Source of the DNA: Kwoniella bestiolae CBS 10118
Taxonomy: Eukaryota; Basidiomycota; Tremellomycetes; Tremellales; Cryptococcaceae
Direction: 5' to 3'
Assembly: GCF_000512585.2 (NCBI RefSeq)
Contig: NC_089247.1
Location: 1,674,001 to 1,738,000, forward strand
Length of the DNA stretch: 64,000 nt
In this document: piece by piece, positions 45,597 through 56,227 of the stretch
Position numbering within the stretch: the first letter of the stretch is position 1
Layout: each line of letters opens with the position of its first letter
Position numbers and translations under genes: made by a program
Notes under the pieces: generated by a model
What the model saw: only the letters and a program-made list of their open reading frames with translations
Told to the model about the DNA's origin: nothing
Databases searched by the model: none

Positions 45597-47584
45597 TTAG
45601 AACATGTCCATCAATCTTAATGTCGATTTATGGATGAAACCTGATAGGCCAGATTGGTTGGAGATCTCCAACAAGTGCAGAGACTCTTTGAGGTATATTT
45701 CCGATCGAGTGAGGGAGGCGTGGTATGTCTGTGGGAGGAGGGATGCGATGGGACCAGCTGCGAGAGGAGGGGAGATCGCGATTAGCATGGTTCCCTCGTG
45801 TACCTGATAGAAAAGAGATGGGCGAGCGAGAATGATTGACGCAGCCGAAAGGATGATAATAGTGGGAATGACAATGATCAAATTGGGAGATATAGGATGA
45901 GACAAACATGCATCTGGAGCCGATAGAGAAGTGAGAGGGAGTCTCTCAACGAGTGGAGGGAGATTAGAGGGCTCGTTGGATCTGACTAAACGATTGGGAA
46001 CTACAGGTGAACTGCACTTTCACTCACCTCCCCCGGCCATTTCCGAGCAGCCCAAAAGCGTTTCCACCAATCCTTGAGCATCTTTCAGAGCCGCTGCTAC
46101 CCCGTTCCCACTGTCCACCATAATCCATATGAGCTGACCTTCCTGAATAACCGCTAATCGCGCGTGCGTTTTGGAAGGATGGTGGGTGTCACTCACTTGG
46201 TAGGAGGTACAGCGTGCATCGCATCGCCCACCAGTACCACCTTCCCATTGCTGTATGGCACATGTTTACCAGGTCCATTACTTACTATACCCGTCGCAGT
46301 GATTGTACCAGGGATCAAATCGTTTTCTACCACTTCTACCAACCCTTTGTCCGTGCCATCGTTTCTAAGGATGTTAAGGATCTTATCAATCCACGCAGCT
46401 TCGGTAAGATCCTCCCACCCTGCACCTGCACCTGCACCCTCTCCACTGACGTTGAGGTACATCCTGACCAGCACATAGCCCGTATTGGGATCCCTGAGCG
46501 CTTGCTGTACAGCTAGTACCGTAGAGTCAGGTTCGGCAAATGGACCCTGGTCAGAGAGGGTGATAGCTGATCGAGGAGTCATGTGAGGCAACTCGTTGCC
46601 GTGTAGAGGGATGGTATGGAGGGAGTTGCATTGATTGCCGAGAATGATATTTTGGCTATCCTTGTTCAGCATCACAGGAAGCTGGGCGATGGGAGTGGCC
46701 AGTTTGAATTGGACGAGGACGTAGGGGAGAAGAGGGAAGTTAGGGAATGAGGGGTGGGTTTGGGATCGCACGAGGGAGCCGATGCCGTCTGCGCCTGGAT
46801 TTGAGATGGACCAACGTCAATTGAGGCTACTCGATGGAAGTTAGAATGGGAGGAGATGATGTAACAGCTTCATAGAAGGCATGCGACGATATGGAGTGTT
46901 GAAGAAACGGTTGGAACTCACCCACAACGAGATCTGCCAGTTCATTCCCTCCATCCTCAAAGACAACTTCGAATTTCCCTTCCACCTCTCTTACTCTGAT
47001 AACCCTTTTCCCTTTGACTATATTGACGCCTTCACTCAGTACATCCTTCAAGACCTTTCGATGTACCCATTGAGGCTGTTCGTTCTGATGCTTGACATTG
47101 GAGTATAGGTGTGACAAATCAGGATTGACAATGTTGACACCTCCATGAGTTATACCGTAGTTTGATTGAGAGACGAGGGAGCCGTTTGAATGAGGTGACA
47201 GGATGGTTTGGAGAGCTGATCTTGCGTCCTATATCATGTATATGAATCAGATTTCAATCTTTGATAGGTCCTTCACGGGTCAAGGTGATTGCTTTAAAAC
47301 AGCGAGATGAGGAATCACACCCACATGAGACAATTGCAAAGGATATCTGACCGAGTTACTCTCCTCTTCGTTTCTCTCGTACACTGTGACTTGGAGATAC
47401 GAGGGTGCCCATCCCTCTTTCTTTGCTCTTTCGAGGAAGTGAGCAGTGGCGAGACCGGCACTGTACGATGAATTAGCTTTTAGCACTGGTTCCTTGTACA
47501 GAGGATGTTATTTATTCCTCACGTTCCCCCTCCTACTAAGATCACCTTGAATTTCTCATCGGAAGGATGCGAGTCAGTAGTCAT
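45597..47584 (-). CDS. FAD-dependent aromatic-ring monooxygenase-like protein
   Basis: ATG at 47584, stop TAA at 45599-45597, about six exons. The N-terminus KVILVGGGTAGLATAHFLER, split by an intron inside GGGT, is the FAD-binding GxGxxG fold. It is followed by TVYERNEEES with the ribose-binding acid. The middle has WVHRKVLKDVL (the R-x-x-L signature), the DG motif in ADGIGSLVRSQ, and the second FAD motif GKVVLVGDAMHAVPPTNGNG. These are features of salicylate-hydroxylase/zeaxanthin-epoxidase type flavoprotein hydroxylases, which use NAD(P)H and oxygen. The last exon, ending KSTLRLMDMF, is joined by an uncertain intron, so the C-terminal 60-90 residues are tentative. The gene is divergent from ARP3. 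Substrate unknown. Confidence 0.78.
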
Positions 47585-48315
47585 CGTTGGTAAGTGTATG
47601 TATAAGATATATAGTAGCTGTTCACTGAATAAGATGAATTCAAGGTCAGATGACGATCAGATAAAAGTGAGTTTATATACGGTACTTGTATGTATCTCAA
47701 CCTGAAGGCAAGTGCGTAGATTAGTCTTAATTGATGGATCTGATGTCATTTGGGATCGGGTCAGTATAAGATTATAAGATTATGGGATCAATAGCTCAAA
47801 TAGCTGTGCCCGTACACAAAGGAGAAAAGGGGGCATTAACATTGCGTCCTCGTGCTTATGAAGGGGTTGAGTGAAATGAACAAAAAGTGAACATAGCAAC
47901 GAGAAGGAGCAGGACAAGGACCAGGATACCACGCTTCTATCACAACGCAACGGCTTGAATGCCAAGATCAGTTTAATAAACATATATACACAGCGAAGAC
48001 GGGATCAAACGAAATAGGCACACGAGTGACCGCTCATTGGCACAGGAAGCAAGCGGGGATGTAGGCGCGTGACGAAGCAAGAGATTTTGGCACACCTAAT
48101 TCGAGTCAGGGTCTGCACTTGAGTATCCCAGCGTGTCGTCACCATCTTGCATCTCATCCTCCTGCTGTTCATCCTCGTTGATATCATAGTATTCGTCTTA
48201 CATTCCATATACATAGAAATCCGTTATACAAGGAAGCCCATCCTCACCCTCGTACCCGCCCACACGACTCTAATCCTCCGATTCTATCCACTCTACCCGA
48301 GAAAACCAGATCACG
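47585..48315. promoter_or_regulatory. Divergent intergenic region between monooxygenase and ARP3
   Basis: This 731-bp gap must hold the promoters of both divergent genes. Frames reaching into ARP3 from upstream are 5' UTR read-through. No gene, clear operator or repeat was recognised. Confidence 0.45.
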
Positions 48316-50598
48316 ATGTCCAGGCAAGCTCCTTTGGTCATCGACAATGGTACCGGTTACACCAAGATGGGGTATGTTTATCACTTCAGTCCACTGTAAC
48401 TGATCACAACCCATCTAATTTGCTCACCTTGCCCCACTATAGCTTCGCAGGTAACTCTGAACCATCATTCGTGTTCCCAACCGTCATCGCAACCCATCAA
48501 TCAGCTTCGGCGGGATCATCAAACACTTCAGGTGGATCAGGTGCAAGGGCATCGCCTCCTATAGCTGGTAAACCGAGTCATCTCGCGAGTAAGAGGGGGA
48601 TAGAGGATTTGGATTTCTTCATTGGTGATGAAGCTGTAGCGAACTCAAAGTGAGTGTGGTCCACTTGTCTCCGTCAAGGGGATTGATGAGAAAGGTGTCA
48701 ACAATCGTCTGGGCTTCATGATGGAATTCATCTTCTCCACTCACCGGTACTACTCAATGACTACTCCGCGACTGTATCCTCGCATCCTCACGCCCTCCCT
48801 CTTCCTATACACATATATCTTGGTCATATTTTATCTACCTTTGAATCATATTCTGTCTCTGAATACGTATCGCTGACATCCACGACCATACAGAACCTAT
48901 TCCCTTCACTATCCTATCCGACACGGTCAGATCGAGAATTGGGATCACATGGAGAGGTTCTGGGAACAATGTATCTTCAAGTACCTGAGAGCTGAGCCAG
49001 AGGATCACTACGTCTTGCTTGTAAGTGTAGAGCTCATATTACCCCCATGTTATATATATATATATATATTACTCGTCATGCGAATGCTGATCTATCTTAT
49101 ATCGTGATGTAGACGGAACCTCCTCTCAACCCTCCTGAGAACAGAGAAAACACTGCCGAAATTATGTTCGAGTCTTTCAACGTGCAAGGATTGTGAGTGT
49201 ATTTTTCTTCTGCTCTCATAATCGACATGCTGATCATCCGATTCTACTCAGGTATATCGCCGTTCAAGCTGTACTTGCTCTCGCTGCTTCGTGGACATCC
49301 TCCAAAGTGAATGAGAGAACATTGACCGGTGTCGTCATTGATTCTGGAGACGGTGTGACCCGTAAGTCTGCTTGTTGGCTATCAACAATAGAGGAAGCTT
49401 ACCTGTGTGTTTCTTGCAGATACAATCCCTGTCGTACGTTTCTTACACCCGGATCCCCAACTCACCCGTGCCATATAATGCTAACATCCCACACATAGGC
49501 CGAAGGTTATGTTATCGGCTCATCCATCAAGCACATCCCAATCGCCGGTCGAGATATCACTTACTTCGTTCAGCAATTGTTACGTGATAGAGGAGAAAGT
49601 GCTCAGATCCCACCAGAAGACCAATTGAGGGTGTACGTGGTTCAATCCGGATACGATTGTTGGAACGTAATCCCAAGCTGACCTTCGCCAACTCACAGCG
49701 CCGAGAAGATCAAGGAGGATTACACTTATGTCTGTCAAGATATCGTAAAGGAATTCAAGAAGTACGACGCAGACCCCTATAGATATTTTGCTAGATTTGC
49801 TGGAGAACACAGTGTAACCGGACGAGTGAGTGGAATGATCGACTCCATCACAGATAATTCACATCTCGTGTATCCCGTTGCACTGTCAGGCGTCGCTTAC
49901 ATGCCTGTCCCTCGTCTAGAAATACGACCTCGACGTAGGATACGAGCGATTCCTTGCCCCCGAAATCTTCTTCAACCCCGAAATCTACTCATCCGATTTC
50001 CTCACCCCCTTGCCCGAAGTCGTCGACACTGTCATCCAGACTTCCCCTATTGATGTTAGAAGAGGATTGTACAAGAACATAGTCTTGAGTGGAGGTTCAA
50101 CCATGTTCAAAGATTTCGGCAAGAGGTTACAAAGGGATGTGAAAGCTATTGTGGATGGTAGAATTGCGGGAAGCGAGGAGAGATCGGGAAGTCATATGAA
50201 GGTGAGTGTTTGGGATATGACCTGATTCTCAGACGAGATATCACCTCGGTTCTCTCCTTTGTGACTATGAGGTTCTGATACTGATTCTGTCTCTTCCTCG
50301 GATTTTAGTCAAGCGGTGTTGAAGTCAATGTCATCTCGCACAAGCGACAAAGATACGCTGTATGGTACGGAGGTAGTTTGATGGCTTCTACTGTGAGTGG
50401 TAGAGATGCACTCCAAATCGCTGCCTTCATGGTCCCCATTATCCCAACACTCACTTTCGGCTCCTGACTCAACATCACTCGCTTATACATGTTCCTTCGC
50501 AGCCCGAATTTTACAACGTCTCTCACTCTCGAGTAGACTACGAAGAATACGGACCATCGCTCGTCCGTAGATTCTCAGTATTTGGCAGTGCGGTATAA
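48316..50598 (+). CDS. ARP3: Actin-related protein 3 (Arp2/3 complex subunit)
   Basis: ATG 48316 to TAA 50596-50598, about ten exons, roughly 430 residues. The actin fold begins PLVIDNGTGYTKMGFAGNSE (phosphate loop 1) and continues with EDLDFFIGDEAVANS, YPIRHGQIENWDHMERFWEQ and YVLLTEPPLNPPENRE. Next come VIDSGDGVTHTIPVAEGYVI (phosphate loop 2), then YKNIVLSGGSTMFKDFGKRL and the end YEEYGPSLVRRFSVFGSAV. The FNVQGLYIAVQAVLAL and IPIAGRDITYFVQ blocks are specific to Arp3 rather than actin. An insert of about 30 residues rich in Ser, Gly and Ala (around SAGSSNTSGGSGARA) sits after loop 1, as in many fungal Arp3 proteins. The protein nucleates branched actin for endocytosis. High confidence. Confidence 0.95.
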
Positions 50599-50815
50599 AG
50601 TTAGAATCATAGGTAAAAGACGAGCTCGTTGTAATGAATATTGAATGAATACGGATCTTTCTTTGCAGATGGTGCCATTGAATCAAGACATCTACGTGCA
50701 CGAGATTGCAATATTGAATTTAGGGCGTAATAATTTACATGCACGTTCATGTTCGTGTTTGAATTCATGCTCAACGCTGTGAAGTCTACTCTACCAATCT
50801 ACACGGATAGATCGA

Positions 50816-52105
50816 TCAAGCCGTCTTGAACCACTCCTTCAACGTTTCATCCTGATCAACCCAATCGTCGAAAGTCCAAGCGCCAGGTAAAGAAGTAATC
50901 TCTTCGGGAGAATGGTACATTTTACTGGGCACAGATGCGACGCATTAGTTTCCTTGGCATATCTGATAGACCAGACTCACCCTTTCAAAATAACTACATA
51001 AGCCAGCCACAATTCCTCTCCTATCTTGTTCTTGTGCTCTTCGGTATAGAACTCTTCGAGCTTGATACCTGCTGTGGAGACTTTGACATTGAATTTTCTT
51101 GAAAGTGACTGGGCCATTTCTGAAGGCGTGGGTGAACCGGTGGTAGCGTAGATGTTTTTACCTAAAGGAATGACTCCACATTGTCAGCATTCTCCAGATT
51201 ACCGCGAATCTGATACTCTATATTTCGTAGTTGACGATAGCGACAGTAGATGATCGACAGAGGTGAGGATGATACGTACCAAGCCATTCATCTCTATCAT
51301 CCAGTGCTTCCTTAACCCACAGACCAGTCTGTTCAGCTGGATAACTTGGAATCCCCACATCGTCGGGAACAGCAATATCCAATAACCATCCGTCGTCTTT
51401 ATTCTGTGCTCGCTTGAGCTGACCGAACTTGACGATGTTGGAGAAATAGTTGAAAGTGAATAGGAGGGTGTGGGGGATACCCTTGTCTCTTAGATATCGA
51501 GATACTACAGTGCTCAAAGTGAAGACTCAGTACCCGCACTGGTAAATCGAACCACTCACCGTCATTCTTCGATTCGTAGTGTGGACATTCCCCTTCGTCG
51601 ACCTCATCCAATGTGGAATAAACAATATGCTTGACTCCAGCTCTGACGCACGCGTCAATCGCACCGATTGACTCTTTCTTCTCTGCTTCTTTTGCTTTGA
51701 TTGCGTCGAATCCATTTGAGGAGAAGTGTGTCCAGACTGTAGGGTCGTGTAAGCATACAACCTATCCAAAGGATCAGAGAGGGATATAAACGAAAGACGT
51801 ACAGTCCGCATTGACGTACGCTGCATCTATACCCTCCAGCTGAGCAGCGTACGTCGAGGGATCGGAGAGATCACCTTGAATCAATTCGACTCCAATCTTG
51901 GCCAGAGCTAAACATACAGACCAACTTGATCAATTGGATACGTTAATCGGATGTAAATTATATAGATGAATATATACGTACATTTCGCTTTATCAGAATT
52001 GACATTCCTTGTGATACCCAACACTTGATACTTCTCATCTTCGAGCAAGTATCGAGCGACACTCGAACCTTGGTCTCCCGTCACGGTGAAAACGACAACT
52101 TTCAT
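50816..52105 (-). CDS. NmrA-like family NAD(P)-binding protein
   Basis: ATG at 52105, TGA at 50818-50816, about six exons and 310-330 residues. The N-terminal Rossmann motif is VVFTVTGDQGSSVARYLLED, followed by VLGITRNVNSDKAK with the NADP-binding Arg, and GVELIQGDLSDPSTYAAQL. AYVNADFWTHFSSNG, VKHIVYSTLDEVDEGECPHY and YLRDKGIPHTLLFTFNYFSN follow. This is the atypical short-chain dehydrogenase fold of NmrA and HSCARG. Those lack the catalytic Tyr and act as redox sensors or regulators, though some members are true isoflavone-reductase-like enzymes. The C-terminus ends ETLKEWFKTA. A role in nitrogen or redox control is possible but not shown by the sequence. Confidence 0.85.
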
Positions 52106-52316
52106 TGTTTCGTCGACTATGCTTGTATGGTCAACAAACGTAATATCGTACCAAGTCTAAGTGGGAGAGTGCTATTCCATGCATCCCGACTTGACTTGAT
52201 ATCAGCACGATCCTCACTATTCTATGTGTATAGATAGACTCCAAGCCGAAGGGCATAGATGAGACAGTTGCGATAATCGGACTGATTAGTAATCTGAGAT
52301 GGTGGAGGTGAATAGG

Positions 52317-52356
52317 CATATCATGAGAAAAGCTTGATATCATGAGAAAAGCTTGA
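52317..52356. repeat. 19-bp tandem duplication
   Basis: The unit ATCATGAGAAAAGCTTGAT occurs twice head to tail with a 19-bp period. It lies about 210 bp upstream of the NmrA-like start. Both copies are identical, which suggests a recent slippage event. Confidence 0.85.
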
Positions 52357-52655
52357 TAAGGGGCCAATACCAAACAATGGTGGAGTCGGTGATGCAACGA
52401 TCCAGTGGACCGGCGGTGATATCAACCTCCGCCGACCATGATCTCCGACGTTCAGATAGACATATGACTAGCAATGTACTCTGTGCTGCACTGTGAAGCG
52501 GAGTAGCCTTGGAAGGTGAAGCTGGGTTGAATTCATGTCAAAGGTTGGTTGGTTTATGTTTACCTGACGTATGGCGGAGATTATCACCTTCTCTGGCCTC
52601 GTTGGAACTAGGTCGAGAAGTGAATCTGCGCCAAGGAGACCTGGAATCGGATGAC

Positions 52656-52717
52656 ATGTTGGCGATGCGCTAAAGTACACTGCCAATGTTGGCGATGCGC
52701 TAAAGTACACTGCCAAT
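52656..52717. repeat. 30-bp tandem duplication
   Basis: Two perfect 30-bp copies beginning ATGTTGGCGATGCGCTAAAG lie head to tail, with identity continuing two bases past the second copy. The unit includes GCGATGCGC, a near-palindromic core. It sits about 700 bp upstream of the MFS start at 53422, so it could alter a regulatory site. It may equally be neutral. Confidence 0.88.
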
Positions 52718-53421
52718 ATACATCCCAGCTTGCCAAGTAAGCTCGGATATCCATTCCTCGGAAAAGCATCTCGGTAAAAGTTCAATCCCCCTGGGACACA
52801 AGCACGCACCCGGAGTATAAGGAACACTCACATCACACACTATTGATCCCATGAGCACGTACCTATCAGTCTCAACAATGGGAAACCAGCATCTGATTCT
52901 CGTGTGATCAGATGCTTCAAGCCGGTTGTCCCTCGTCCGTTCCTGGTCCCAAAACCAATGATGGCCCTGATCGTCAGCCCGGTACTCTACCAATCCCACC
53001 CTCCCCGATATCTCATGCTATCACATCATCCTTTATGCGTTACCAGCCAGAATACATCCCGAAACAAACATTTATGGCGTTATCATGCATGAGGAGCTCT
53101 TATCTATGGTGATTATTCGGAATTGCCTGTGAAAAACACCACCCGAGAGATCCCGGGAAAAGGGCAATTATGGCGTTATCATCTTGGAGGTGGGCAATAA
53201 TCGACGAAAAGCAATAATCGGGATTTCGAAAATAGAGTCATCGTCGCGTTCCTCGTCGGCTTGGTATTTCAACTCGCTCAGAGTCAACCGGAGAGACCTT
53301 TTTGACTCCTTATCGCGATATATGTATATATACTGTAATGTTGTTGATATGTGATCTCCCTCAAATGATACTGGACTGTATTTTCCAAACTTCATAGTCG
53401 GTATCAGCTGCAACAATCAAG

Positions 53422-55603
53422 ATGAACGTCGAACCTGACTTACCACCGCCCACCGTCCTGCTTGATGCGGACAGACAGAGTTATATCGGTAAACCTACCT
53501 CTAAGAAAGGGAAATGGCAGAAATTCGTTTCATTCATTTGGGATTCGTGAGTTGCGTCTGCTGAACAGCTACAGGAGACCGTAACACTGACTGTGATGGT
53601 CGTATGAAACAGCGATTACTATGAGAAATCGGATGCTGAGCGGAAATTGGTATTCAAGCTTGATTGTTTCATGTTGACTGCCATGACTATCGGTTGGTGG
53701 TTGAAGAACCTGGATCAGAACAACGTGAGTCATACCGACTCACTCTTCAAAAACATCACCCTGCAGTTCAGCGATGTATTGTCGAAGTCTCCTATTACGA
53801 GAAATGGCCTACTTGCCCACATGATATTTGTGCCAAATACTGATATGAGGTACCGTTCATCTTGCAGTTGTCCAATGCCTATGTCTCGGGTATGAAAGAA
53901 GACCTAAACATCCAGGCAAACCAGTATACGTATATGGGTACCATCTACAATGCGGTCGTGGCCGCGATGCAGATCCCCTCAAGTTTCATCGTCATGAAAG
54001 TTAGACCTTCGTGGTTCTTGGCCGCTTGCGAGGTCGGTTGGGGTATCTTCACCTTTGCTCAGGCTGGAGCCCAAAGCTATCAAGCCATGTAAGTGCAACA
54101 CCTAGTCACGCTCAACGTAGACATCACGGATCTGTCATTCACCTCCACCATTCATACTCACTCCCGCTGATAGGCCACTTTGACTAATCTTTTCCCCGAT
54201 AGGTATGGCTTCCGATTCTGCATCGCTCTCTTCGAGTCTTTCTATTATCCTATTGGTTTCTTCATCTTGGGATCCTGGTACACCCGTCCTGAGCTAGCGA
54301 AACGTATCGGACTATGGTTCATTGCTGGACCCGCAGGGGTAAGTTCGACAACGTGTGTGGCACTTCCGTTTTTTGACCTTCTAACGTCAATTCTCTTCCA
54401 CAGTCTGCTTTTTCTGGCTTCCTGCAAGCTGCTATCTATAAAAATCTCGATGGAATCAACGGAATCGCTGGATGGAGATACTTGTATATCGTGTGCGGGG
54501 CCATGGTGAGCTATAAACGTCGTTTAGCGCTCGAAAAACGAACGAGTATTGACCTAGGTGTGTCGTCAGACGGTCCCTTGTGGTATCACACTCTTTTTCT
54601 TGGTACCCGACTTCCCCGAAAACACCAAAGTATGGTATCTGAGTGAGGAGGAGAAGGCACTGGCTAAGGAGAGGGTCGCTCGAAATGGTGAGTCATGCAT
54701 GCATAGTGCAATTACAGGAATTCGGACGATCCGAAACGAACGCCACACTTCAACTCCCTAATCTCCCTCCTCTCGAGTTTCTTACGATGGAATGGATTCT
54801 GATGCCTTTGCCATACAGGTGCTCAAGCTATGAAAGGCAAAATTGACGGCTCGGTCATTATATCCGCCCTGAAAGACTGGAAATTCTGGATCCTCGTTCC
54901 TTTCTACTGCATCTACGGTTTCGCGGTCCAAAACGGTACACAGTTCGGAATCTACCTCAAGGCATACAAATACTCGGTCACCCTTCGAAACGTGATGCCC
55001 AGTTTGATGTATATAATACAGTGCCCCTGCATCTTGATCTATTGTTACATATCCGATCGGACCACACGAATCCAGAGAGGTTGGATCATGTTGGGGCCTC
55101 TGATCTGGGGTATCTTCCCGACCGCGGTACTGGCTTTTTGGGCCCCATCGAACTCTTTAAGAGTGTTCGCATTCATGGCCAACGGATCGTTGTATATCAC
55201 TCCGGTATTCTATGCCTGGGTGGCTGAGATGTGTGGACACAAAACGGAGATGAGGGCGTTCATAACTGGTGCCACGTCCTGTTTGTTCTATGCGTGAGTT
55301 AACATTGTTCTAAAGCTCGTAGTGGACGTTCGGACATATCCGCTTACATTCCGGGATCACAGGTTCAACGCTTGGTTACCTGCCATCGTCTTCCTGCAGA
55401 CCGATGGACCAAGATTCAAGAAAGGTTTCAGGACCACTTTCTCATGCTGTGTGGCCAGTGTCATCTTTGTGATCGTCATCATCTTGATGCGACGGAGGGA
55501 AATTAGACAGGAAAACAACAAGATGGTTGATGAGACACCTTCGGAGGCGGCTGGCGGTCATGGTCAATCTGAGAGGAATGGTGATATTGAAGAAAAACCC
55601 TAA
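53422..55603 (+). CDS. MFS transporter, DAL5/FEN2 (pantothenate-type) family
   Basis: ATG 53422 to TAA 55601-55603, about nine exons, roughly 510 residues with 12 spans. An N-terminal cytoplasmic part leads to RKLVFKLDCFMLTAMTIGWW and KNLDQNNLSNAYVSGMKEDL across a splice. QIPSSFIVMKVRPSWFLAAC, YGFRFCIALFESFYYPIGFF and SWYTRPELAKRIGLWFIAGP follow, then DRTTRIQRGWIMLGPLIWG. The blocks are closest to the FEN2 pantothenate / LIZ1 branch of the anion:cation symporters. The C-terminal tail is charged and ends DIEEKP. A Zn2Cys6 regulator begins 625 bp downstream on the same strand and may control it. The substrate is probably a carboxylate-bearing vitamin or related molecule, not proven. Confidence 0.9.
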
Positions 55604-56227
55604 ATTAGGACAGGAACTAGAACATTAGACTAGGTATCGGTCCTTCTCATCGTATAATACCTAATATCTTGTGAACCAAAATCAACCGGTCAGACACAAC
55701 ATGTATGGGTTTTGACATTGCTATCTCTTTTGCTCGTGTAGGTCTTAGCAGCAGGAGGATCTGGCTTATCACACCTTCGCCTCAAGCATATTGTATCAAA
55801 GAAGGATTCACATGGGGGCGGACATGGTGCCACTTTGCCCATGAATCGGCCCTTCCCTTCCAAACAAGCCTTTCATCCTTCCCGTTCTGTATACTTGAAA
55901 ACCGTGATCTCATGTCGGAGTTGGAGTGCTTTACCACTTCTCGGTAACCAATATAAAGCTTTACGTGTTGTTCATGTTGCAGAGGCATCGACAATGAAAG
56001 GTACACTTGAGTTCGTTGACTGGCCAATCCCCGATCTGATGTGATGTACAGTATGAGATGTGCCTTAAGATAGATCTGTCACAGGGAATTTTGCAAATCA
56101 TCATCAGTCATCGTGATCACATATCAACAACAAAAACAACATTCATCATCATCATCATCATTCATCCACCTCTCACTCGTTCAGACATCCATACGTAGCA
56201 TCACAGACAACAGCTAGTCGTTGACCC
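55604..56227. other. Intergenic region between transporter and Zn2Cys6 gene
   Basis: This 624-bp tandem gap holds the transporter 3' UTR and the regulator promoter. A CAT trinucleotide run lies at about 56143-56163, close to the regulator start. Overlapping frames at 55705-56044 on both strands show no protein features. Confidence 0.5.

Larger units (their letters stand above)
52106..53421. other. Long divergent intergenic region with two short tandem duplications
   Basis: This is about 1.3 kb between the NmrA-like gene (minus) and the MFS gene (plus). It contains two fresh-looking tandem duplications, one of 19 bp and one of 30 bp, listed separately. The frame at 52468-52827 includes the 30-bp duplication, reading as a repeated AVYFSASPT, but has no recognisable domain and is treated as non-coding. 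Promoters of both genes lie here. Confidence 0.5.
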
